From Candidatus Zixiibacteriota bacterium (lineage in GTDB: Bacteria; Zixibacteria; MSB-5A5; GN15; PGXB01): 7,509 bases of DNA. The notes below the pieces were generated by a model. That model did not search any database. It had not been told where the DNA came from and saw nothing but the letters and a program-made list of their open reading frames with translations. This document shows, one piece after another, positions 1 to 4,888 of this stretch. Numbering within the stretch: position 1 is the first letter of the stretch; each line of letters opens with the position of its first letter. A program made the translations under genes and the position numbers. The stretch is taken from positions 1 through 7,509 of the forward strand of contig DAOWOO010000059.1 in the NCBI GenBank assembly GCA_030642025.1, read 5' to 3'.

Positions 1-87
1 CATCAGTTCATAGTACAACCCGTTCAGATTTATAGTCACCTTGTCTTCGGTAAGACTGCTTATTCTGCCTGATATTTGCGATATCAT
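1..87 (-). CDS. ruvA: Holliday junction DNA helicase subunit RuvA, N-terminal fragment (cut by window edge)
   Basis: The first 29 codons of RuvA are present, starting at the ATG at 85-87 on the minus strand; the rest lies beyond the left edge. The peptide begins MISQISGRISSLTEDKVTIN and continues NLNGLYYELM. This matches the opening beta-strands of the RuvA OB-fold domain, where family members read MI-x-x-I-x-G followed by a 'G-(V/L)-x-Y-x-(V/L/M)' strand. RuvA binds the four-way Holliday junction as a tetramer and loads the RuvB motor. The start overlaps the ruvC stop in an ATGA arrangement, which implies translational coupling, and the order yebC-ruvC-ruvA is common in bacteria. Identification rests on a short N-terminus plus position, so it is solid but not absolute. 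Confidence 0.85.
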   Translation of the reverse strand, partial: MISQISGRISSLTEDKVTINLNGLYYELM

Positions 88-566
88 ATCGACCCCATAA
101 GCGCGTTATGATGACAGAGCGCCACCGCCAGGGCGTCGGCGGTATCCGACGAGCAGAGGTCGCCCTTTAAATTCAATGTCGATTTTATCATCCTCTGCAT
201 CTGGAGCTTGGTTGCCCGTCCGTTGCCGGTCAATGATTTTTTAATCCTCGTCGAGGCGTACGATACTACCGGGATACTGTTCTGGGCTGCATGGACAAAA
301 ATAATCCCCCGGGCATGACCCATGATTATCGCCGTTTTAGGGTGCGAATAATGGGAGTACAATTCCTCCACGGCAATATAGTCGGGTTTGAACTGGGCGA
401 TAATCTTTCCCGTCTCAACAAATATTTCTCTAAGCTTATCCTCAAAGTTGCTTTTTTTATCGGTCTTGATTATTCCGGCTTCCAGTACCCGGCATTCAAC
501 TCCTTCCGATTTCAGGACCCCGTAACCGGTTATATGCAGACCGGGGTCAATCCCGACAATAATCAT
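84..566 (-). CDS. ruvC: Crossover junction endodeoxyribonuclease RuvC
   Basis: RuvC is the dimeric, metal-dependent nuclease that cuts Holliday junctions symmetrically after RuvAB branch migration. At 160 aa this is close to the usual length (about 160-175). The four acidic catalytic residues can be placed: D7 in the opening GIDPGLHITGYG strand, E67 in AVEELYSHYSHPKTA, and D141 and D144 in SSDTADALAVALCHH. Y70 sits where E. coli has Phe69, the aromatic residue that contacts the junction. The GNGRATKLQMQRMIK segment (115-128) matches the usual G-x-GRAxKxQVQxM block. The gene follows yebC by 26 bases and overlaps ruvA by 4. No Shine-Dalgarno sequence is evident before the ATG at 566. No other in-frame start lies upstream in the gap, so translation probably depends on coupling to yebC. 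Confidence 0.96.
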   Translation of the reverse strand: MIIVGIDPGLHITGYGVLKSEGVECRVLEAGIIKTDKKSNFEDKLREIFVETGKIIAQFKPDYIAVEELYSHYSHPKTAIIMGHARGIIFVHAAQNSIPVVSYASTRIKKSLTGNGRATKLQMQRMIKSTLNLKGDLCSSDTADALAVALCHHNALMGSI

Positions 567-592
567 GGCGGTGCCATGCCGATCGGTCGGGG

Positions 593-1342
593 TTACCCGG
601 CCAGTTTTTCCAGAATTGAGTCGTCAATATCGAAATTGGCGTAGACATTCTGCACATCGTCGTTTTCTTCGAGAGCTTCATACAGCTTGAGCATTGTCTC
701 CGCCTGCTTTTCTTCCAGTTTGACCGTGTTCTGAGGTATCAGGGAAATTTCCGCCGAGATAACCGAAATAGATTTAGCCTCAATGGCCACGCGGACATTT
801 TCCAAATCCTCCGGCGGAGTGATAACTTCAAAAATATCGCCCTGCTGCGACAGGTCGGACGCTCCGGCATCGAGGACAATCTCCATCAGGGTGTCTTCAT
901 CACAAATGGTTGAATCAACCTGGACAATTCCCTGTTTGTCGAACATCCAAGCCACACAGCCGTTTTCACCGAGATTTCCGTTGTACTTTGAAAAGAGATG
1001 GCGGATATCGGCCACGGTACGATTTTTATTATCCGTAAGGACGATTACATACACCGCCACTCCGGCCGGTCCGTAGCCTTCATAAGTAACCTCATCATAG
1101 GACACTCCCGGCAGTTCTCCGGTGCCTTTCTGTACGGCGCGTTTGATATTGTCCTGCGGCATATTGGCCGCCTTGGCGGCCGCCATCGCCGTTCTCAATC
1201 TCGGGTTGGCATCGGCATCCCCGCCGCCGGCGCGAGCCGCCACTGTGATCTCCTTGATCAGCTTGGTGAACACCTTCCCGCGCTCGGCGTCGGCCTTGCC
1301 TTTTTTTCGTTTGATGGTCGCCCACTTGGAATGGCCGGACAT
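593..1342 (-). CDS. yebC: YebC/PmpR/TACO1 family translation factor
   Basis: This is a full-length 249-aa YebC-family protein. The signature N-terminus MSGHSKWATIKRKKGKADAE is followed by RGKVFTKLIKEI, and the later conserved blocks are EGYGPAGVA (88-96), LTDNKNRT (102-109) and GNLGENGCVAWMFD (122-135). The family was long annotated as a DNA-binding transcriptional regulator (PmpR). More recent work on bacterial YebC and mitochondrial TACO1 points to a ribosome-associated factor that relieves stalling, notably at proline-rich stretches. Which role applies here cannot be read from sequence. The start at 1342 is preceded by a strong AGGAGG five bases upstream. The gene leads the yebC-ruvC-ruvA cluster, and a candidate promoter lies in the gap after motB. 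Nothing looks truncated. Confidence 0.96.
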   Translation of the reverse strand: MSGHSKWATIKRKKGKADAERGKVFTKLIKEITVAARAGGGDADANPRLRTAMAAAKAANMPQDNIKRAVQKGTGELPGVSYDEVTYEGYGPAGVAVYVIVLTDNKNRTVADIRHLFSKYNGNLGENGCVAWMFDKQGIVQVDSTICDEDTLMEIVLDAGASDLSQQGDIFEVITPPEDLENVRVAIEAKSISVISAEISLIPQNTVKLEEKQAETMLKLYEALEENDDVQNVYANFDIDDSILEKLAG

Positions 1343-1347
1343 GCTTT

Positions 1348-1353
1348 CCTCCT
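1348..1353 (-). promoter_or_regulatory. Shine-Dalgarno site of yebC
   Basis: On the minus strand AGGAGG stands five bases before the yebC ATG at 1342. It is one of the strongest sites in the window, in contrast to the downstream ruvC, which has none. It fixes the yebC start. Confidence 0.85.
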
Positions 1354-1383
1354 GGTATTTCAGTAATTATACTCTAATATAAT

Positions 1384-1412
1384 ATGTTAACATTTTGCCC
1401 GGCTTGAGGCAA
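1384..1412 (-). promoter_or_regulatory. Candidate sigma-70-type promoter for yebC-ruvC-ruvA
   Basis: In the 126-base gap between the motB stop and yebC, the minus strand reads TTGCCT (1407-1412), a 17-base spacer, then TAACAT (1384-1389). Each hexamer matches the housekeeping consensus at 4 of 6 positions. Transcription would start near 1377, giving a leader of about 35 bases that contains the AGGAGG site. A short inverted repeat (TTGCC at 1395-1399, GGCAA at 1408-1412) overlaps the -35 box. A perfect TATAAT hexamer at 1366-1371 is nearer the gene but has no convincing -35 partner. The need for a promoter is inferred from the change of function at this gap. Confidence 0.4.
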
Positions 1413-1468
1413 GTGGATTATACGGGGATTATACAGGAAGTGATTATTACGCCGGTTTGGAAAGTAAA

Positions 1469-2299
1469 TTATTCTTCGATTTCCGCAAATCGATACCGCT
1501 GTTCCAGCTCCTCGTGGAGGACAATTATGGCGATCCGGCGATTACGGGGATCCTGCGGCTTCTTGGGAAGTTTAAGATGCCGGTCGGCATAGCCGCGGAT
1601 TTCAACCATTTGCGTTTCCGGCAGGCCCGAAGCCACCATATGCCGGCGGGCGCTATTGGCCCGATCGGCGGAAAGTTCCCAGTTGGTGTAATTGGTACGA
1701 CCGGAGTACGGCATGTTATCGGTATGGCCCTCAATTACGATTTTATTCGGCAGAAGTTTTAACTCCTGCGAGATGGCATTGAGAATAAGTCTGGTTGTCG
1801 GCCGAAGTTCGGCGCTGCCGCGGGTAAAGAAATTGATTGAGTCCGGGTTCGTCGAAACCTCAGCCAGTTCAATACGCAACCCCTCCGGAATCAACTCAAT
1901 CTGAATGAAATCCTTGAGCTTGCCTATTTCGGGCATATGGTCGAGCGCTTCACGTATTTTCACGCTGGCCTGCGTGAGAGCATCCTCGGCTGATTCAATA
2001 GACGAGGCGCCCTCCGCCCTTTTATTATTGGGCTGTGTCTTTAACGGAGATTTGCCGCCCTTAATAATGCCCGCCCCCGTTCCTTTCATGAAATTTATGG
2101 GATTATTGAAATAACCCTGAACCGCCTGCTTGACATCGTCGTTCTGCGATACCAGCCACATGACCAGGAATAAGGCCATCAGGGCCGTCATAAAATCAGC
2201 ATATGCAACTTTCCACGCACCACCGTGATGGCCGCCGTGACCGCCTTTTTTCTTGACTATTATTACCGGTTGTTGTTTTTGTTTTTCCTCGTCTTCCAT
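1469..2299 (-). CDS. motB: Flagellar motor stator protein MotB (OmpA-type peptidoglycan-binding domain)
   Basis: MotB anchors the flagellar stator to the cell wall and supplies the ion-carrying aspartate. From the ATG at 2299 the protein is 276 aa; a TTG at 2311 would add MAEG and give 280. In the longer numbering, a cytoplasmic Lys/Gly/His-rich tail (19-31, including GGHGGHHGG) precedes one membrane helix, AWKVAYADFMTALMALFLVMWLVS (32-55 in total). D39 is placed like the essential E. coli Asp32. A linker and plug region follows, then an OmpA-like periplasmic domain with FFTRGSAELRP (161-171), EGHTDN (194-199), NWELSADRAN (210-219) and NRRIAIIV (257-264). Neither start has a well-spaced ribosome-binding site: AGGA lies 12 bases before the ATG and touches the TTG. 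I prefer the ATG. The gene follows motA almost directly, so the two are surely cotranscribed. Confidence 0.94.
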   Translation of the reverse strand: MEDEEKQKQQPVIIVKKKGGHGGHHGGAWKVAYADFMTALMALFLVMWLVSQNDDVKQAVQGYFNNPINFMKGTGAGIIKGGKSPLKTQPNNKRAEGASSIESAEDALTQASVKIREALDHMPEIGKLKDFIQIELIPEGLRIELAEVSTNPDSINFFTRGSAELRPTTRLILNAISQELKLLPNKIVIEGHTDNMPYSGRTNYTNWELSADRANSARRHMVASGLPETQMVEIRGYADRHLKLPKKPQDPRNRRIAIIVLHEELEQRYRFAEIEE

Positions 2300-2313
2300 T
2301 CCTTCAGCCAATC

Positions 2314-3171
2314 CTATTTATTCTTACTGGCCCGGCAGGCATTCTCGATTTCCATAAAGCTGGGACGCACTTCATCGGAGATCATCCGACGCGCGAACTC
2401 AACCGCGATCGCCGCCGTAAATCCTTTATGGAAAGCTATCAACGCCTGTTTCAGGCAGATATAATATTTCCCTTCCGCACTGACCTGGTACTGGATGTTT
2501 GAGGCCAGCGGCTGAACAAACCCGTACGACATTAGAATACCCAGAAAGGTCCCAACCAGGGCCGCGGCGACATGCATACCAACCTCCTTCGCCGGACCGC
2601 CGATAGAACCCATGGTAATTACGACGCCGAGTACAGCGGCGACAATACCAAGTCCCGGCAGGGAATCGCCGATGGTCTGGAGAGTCGATGCAGCCTGCAT
2701 TTCTTCATGCTCATGGATTTCCAGGTCAAGATCCATCATTGCTTCAAGATCATGCTCGGGAATACCTCCCATAATAATCAAACGCATCGTATCGGACAGG
2801 AAATTAAGAGCATGTTGGTTTTTTACAAAATAATCATACTTGCTAATTACCGAACTTTTCTTTGGCTCTTCAATATGGGATTCCAGCCCGACCAGACCAT
2901 CTTTGCGGGCTACGTTAAACAATTCATACATCATAACCAAAAGATCGGTATATGACTTCTTGGAAGGTCCGGAACTCAATACTTCAAGTAATCTGGAAAA
3001 AATCGATTTCAACACACGGGGAGGCGCCATAATCAGCATTGCGCCGAAAGCCGCTCCTCCTATAATAACAAACTCAGCCGGTTGATATAGAACCATTAAG
3101 TGCCCATGCGCCATCAAGTAACCGCCGATTATGGAGACGGTAACGACAATTAAACCAACCATTGCAATCAT
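2314..3171 (-). CDS. motA: Flagellar motor stator protein MotA
   Basis: MotA is the membrane subunit that, with MotB, forms the ion channel and generates torque on the FliG rotor ring. From the ATG at 3171 it is 285 aa, the usual family length, and it opens MIAMVGLIVVTVSIIGGYLM as MotA proteins do. Four membrane helices are visible at roughly 1-21, 32-50, 173-190 and 200-220. R89 and E97 (in ELFNVARKDGLVGLESH), P172 and P221 correspond to E. coli R90, E98, P173 and P222 with identical spacing. These are the rotor-contact charges and the channel prolines. An upstream in-frame ATG at 3255 would add 28 residues. It has no ribosome-binding site and sits on a sigma-28-like -10 element, so I reject it. 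AAGGG lies 11 bases before the chosen start. Confidence 0.95.
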   Translation of the reverse strand: MIAMVGLIVVTVSIIGGYLMAHGHLMVLYQPAEFVIIGGAAFGAMLIMAPPRVLKSIFSRLLEVLSSGPSKKSYTDLLVMMYELFNVARKDGLVGLESHIEEPKKSSVISKYDYFVKNQHALNFLSDTMRLIIMGGIPEHDLEAMMDLDLEIHEHEEMQAASTLQTIGDSLPGLGIVAAVLGVVITMGSIGGPAKEVGMHVAAALVGTFLGILMSYGFVQPLASNIQYQVSAEGKYYICLKQALIAFHKGFTAAIAVEFARRMISDEVRPSFMEIENACRASKNK

Positions 3172-3245
3172 AAGCCGAAAGACCCTTTTTGCCAAAATTC
3201 CCGATATTTCTGCGTATTTTCTATAATCCGCAGGTATTACACTAA

Positions 3246-3272
3246 TTATCGACATTTGAGCGGGAATCTATA
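3246..3272 (-). promoter_or_regulatory. Candidate sigma-28 (FliA) promoter of motA-motB
   Basis: The minus strand shows TATA (3269-3272), a 15-base spacer, then GTCGATAA (3246-3253). The known sigma-28 consensus is TAAA-N15-GCCGATAA, so the match is 3 of 4 and 7 of 8 with exact spacing. Transcription would start near 3239, about 68 bases before the motA ATG at 3171. Motility stator genes are classic sigma-28 targets. No FliA gene is in the window, so this is inference from the motif and the gene it serves. Confidence 0.5.
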
Positions 3273-3369
3273 ACAAATGGAATTGCCCGAATCTGGACCG
3301 ATAATAGGTGGTGAGTTTTGGGGTCGTAAGGCCTGATAATTCGATCGGTATAACAGCTAAATTATTATG

Positions 3370-3397
3370 TTGACAAAGCTTGGGGATACGTTATTAT
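3370..3397 (+). promoter_or_regulatory. Sigma-70-type promoter of the rpsU operon
   Basis: A perfect TTGACA -35 box (3370-3375), a 16-base spacer and TATTAT (3392-3397; 5 of 6 to TATAAT) lie upstream of rpsU. Transcription would start near 3404, leaving a leader of about 45 bases. This is the best housekeeping promoter in the window, as expected for a ribosomal protein gene. It is assigned from consensus match and position only. Confidence 0.65.
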
Positions 3398-3436
3398 ATG
3401 ATGTTAATTATACGCTAGCAAAAATATAACATTGAA

Positions 3437-3442
3437 AGGAGG
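3437..3442 (+). promoter_or_regulatory. Shine-Dalgarno site of rpsU
   Basis: AGGAGG inside the longer purine run AAAGGAGGGG (3435-3444) stands seven bases before the ATG at 3450. It decides the start: the in-frame TTG at 3432 would put this site inside the coding region. Confidence 0.85.
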
Positions 3443-3449
3443 GGTGCGT

Positions 3450-3644
3450 ATGACAGGCGTTAGGGTTCGTGATGATGAATCCTTTGAGAAGGCCCTTCGC
3501 CGCTTTAATAAGTTTTGCGAAAAGACTGGTATTTTATCTGATATAAAGAAACATCAGCATTTCGAGAAACCGTCCGAGCGGCGTAAAAGAAAGTCGAATG
3601 CCGCCAAACGGAAGCTTCGAAAAGCACAGCAATCCGAAGGTTAG
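3450..3644 (+). CDS. rpsU: 30S ribosomal protein S21
   Basis: This 64-aa protein is small-subunit protein S21, which sits near the 3' end of 16S rRNA and helps translation initiation. It opens with a short strand (MTGVRVRDDESFEKALRRF), then NKFCEKTGILSDIKKHQHFEKPSERRKRK, matching the S21 pattern 'E-x-F-x-x-ALRRF-x-x-x-CEK-x-G-(I/V)-L'. A lysine/arginine-rich C-terminal helix follows (about 40-60). The length is normal for S21 outside the longer proteobacterial forms. The ATG at 3450 is chosen over a TTG at 3432 because of the strong AGGAGG between them. It is the first gene of a plus-strand run. The stop overlaps the ribosome-binding site of yqeY, so the two are tightly linked. Confidence 0.95.
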   Translation: MTGVRVRDDESFEKALRRFNKFCEKTGILSDIKKHQHFEKPSERRKRKSNAAKRKLRKAQQSEG

Positions 3645-3650
3645 GAGACT

Positions 3651-4106
3651 ATGTCTCTCCTGGCAAAAATTGACAGCGATTTAATCACGGCCCTGAAGGC
3701 AGGTGAAAAGGATAAAGTAACCCTCCTTCGGGGCCTTAAATCTGATATCAAGTATCGCAAAATCGACAAAAGGGATGAACTCTCCGACGATGATATTATC
3801 AGCGTCCTGACCAGCGCCGCCAAAAGGCGAAAAGACTCGATTGAACAGTTCACGGCCGGTAATCGAGCCGACCTGGTCGATAAGGAAGCCAGGGAGTTGA
3901 AAATCATTGAATTATATCTTCCGGAACAGATGCCGGAAAAGGAGATTCGCGATCTGGTAAGGGCCGCAATAGCCGAAACAGGCGTCGATTCACCGGCTAA
4001 ACTGGGTCTGGTAATGAAGCATCTGATGCCCTCTGTTAAAGGAAAAGCTGATGGTAAGCTGGTCAATCAAATTGTACGGGAAATGCTTACCGAAGGCCGT
4101 GAATAA
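3651..4106 (+). CDS. yqeY: YqeY/GatB-tail family protein (aspartyl/glutamyl amidotransferase-like tail domain)
   Basis: This is a 151-aa stand-alone YqeY protein, the normal length for the family. The start MSLLAKIDSDLITALKAGEK is followed by the conserved DKVTLLRGLKSDIKYRKID (21-39), the RRKDSIEQFTAGNRADLVDKE segment (about 59-78), the ELKIIELYLPEQM block (82-94), and the C-terminal KLGLVMKHLMPSVKGKADGKLVNQIVREML (about 116-146). YqeY resembles the helical tail of GatB, the subunit of the tRNA-dependent amidotransferase that recognises tRNA. Whether the free protein binds tRNA is not established. It begins six bases after rpsU, with AGGAG overlapping the rpsU stop. An rpsU-yqeY pair is common in many bacteria and suggests a translation-linked role. 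Confidence 0.93.
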   Translation: MSLLAKIDSDLITALKAGEKDKVTLLRGLKSDIKYRKIDKRDELSDDDIISVLTSAAKRRKDSIEQFTAGNRADLVDKEARELKIIELYLPEQMPEKEIRDLVRAAIAETGVDSPAKLGLVMKHLMPSVKGKADGKLVNQIVREMLTEGRE

Positions 4107-4153
4107 TCGTACACACCAACACCGGATGCAATGCCAAGGAAGGAGATGAGGGG

Positions 4154-4798
4154 ATGAATTGGATTGATATAGTGCTGTTGGTTCTTCTGGTCGCGGCTGT
4201 TATTGTCGGATCCAGAAAGGGATTAATTCGAGAATTGTTGGCCCTGGCCGTTCTAACCGCAACAGTTATAGTTTCGATAAACTACATCGACATTATTTCC
4301 GTCAAAATTTATGACATGATTGGCGGATCACCGCTGGTAACGGCAATCATTTCATTTATTGTCCTGCTTGCATTTATCTATGCCATATTCAAGCTTTTGG
4401 GGCTTCTTTTTTACCGGATCGCCAATCTTCAGAAACTGGGGAAAAAAGACCAGTTGGGCGGCGCTTTGGTTGGGGCGGTACGCGGCTGGGTAATTATCAG
4501 TTTTGCCCTTTTCTTGGTCTTTCTAATGCCGATGCCGGACAGATTTTACACTGATTTTGAAGAATCATTCCTCGGCCCAACCTTCGCCAAAACACTGCCA
4601 TTGATGTATGAATCCACTGCCGGTTTACATCCGAAAAACGTCGACTTTATGGAAAAAGTGGAGAAGACTCTTCTTCACCGGTCATCCGCCGATATGTCGG
4701 AATCGCAAAGGTTCCGCATGGCCGAGGATAGAGAGCAGGTTTACCGAGTCATTTATCAAATGGACAAATTCTTTGGTTCGGCCAACAGAAAGCTATAG
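4154..4798 (+). CDS. cvpA: CvpA family inner-membrane protein
   Basis: This 214-aa membrane protein belongs to the CvpA (colicin V production) family. It has about four hydrophobic helices at roughly 4-20, 28-46, 61-86 and 109-127. Family hallmarks are the RKGLIRELL turn (21-29) after the first helix and the glycine-rich LGGALVGAVRGW (101-112) before the last. The C-terminal 85 residues are charged and probably cytoplasmic; they show no domain I recognise. CvpA is linked to envelope integrity and to colicin V export in E. coli, but its biochemical activity is not known. A clear AAGGAG lies about nine bases before the ATG. The gene sits 47 bases after yqeY with no promoter seen between, and it is followed by a terminator. 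Confidence 0.88.
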   Translation: MNWIDIVLLVLLVAAVIVGSRKGLIRELLALAVLTATVIVSINYIDIISVKIYDMIGGSPLVTAIISFIVLLAFIYAIFKLLGLLFYRIANLQKLGKKDQLGGALVGAVRGWVIISFALFLVFLMPMPDRFYTDFEESFLGPTFAKTLPLMYESTAGLHPKNVDFMEKVEKTLLHRSSADMSESQRFRMAEDREQVYRVIYQMDKFFGSANRKL

Positions 4799-4813
4799 CC
4801 GTTCATAAAGCTG

Positions 4814-4842
4814 TTTTCATTTCGCGAAATAGTTTATATATT
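4814..4842 (+). promoter_or_regulatory. Candidate promoter of mutS2-dnaG with internal palindrome
   Basis: TTTTCA (4814-4819; 4 of 6 to TTGACA), a 17-base spacer and TATATT (4837-4842; 5 of 6 to TATAAT) lie between cvpA and mutS2. A perfect 12-base palindrome ATTTCGCGAAAT (4819-4830) occupies most of the spacer and touches the -35 box, a place where a repressor could bind. The predicted start near 4849 falls inside the 5' arm of the terminator hairpin. A promoter is expected because the hairpin would otherwise cut off mutS2 and dnaG. It is inferred from motifs only. Confidence 0.4.
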
Positions 4843-4843
4843 C

Positions 4844-4867
4844 AAGCCGGTGTAGGCCGGCTTTTTT
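4844..4867 (+). terminator. Intrinsic terminator after cvpA
   Basis: AAGCCGG (4844-4850) pairs with CCGGCTT (4857-4863) around a six-base loop TGTAGG, and the T run extends over 4862-4867. The seven-base-pair stem with an immediate T tract is a textbook rho-independent terminator for plus-strand transcripts from rpsU-yqeY-cvpA. The reverse strand has no T tract, so it acts one way. It ends 21 bases before the mutS2 start, so it could also work as a partial terminator or attenuator within a longer operon. Confidence 0.8.
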
Positions 4868-4888
4868 ATTGCCCGCGGAGATAATATA

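Noticed and set aside
291..644. 117-aa plus-strand frame opposite ruvC
   Set aside because: It lies entirely over ruvC and the yebC end, which carry conserved catalytic and family motifs on the other strand; it has no recognisable motif of its own.
1395..1412. Possible terminator of motB from the TTGCC/GGCAA hairpin
   Set aside because: The stem is only five base pairs with an eight-base loop and no T tract follows on the minus strand.
3172..3255. 28-residue N-terminal extension of MotA
   Set aside because: There is no ribosome-binding site, it overlaps the sigma-28-like element, and family alignment starts at the ATG at 3171.
3432..3449. TTG start that would lengthen S21 by six residues
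   Set aside because: The extension would translate the strong AGGAGG site; the ATG at 3450 gives the normal S21 N-terminus.
3641..4066. 141-aa serine/leucine-rich minus-strand frame
   Set aside because: It mirrors yqeY, whose protein is a clean family match; the composition is that of an antisense shadow.
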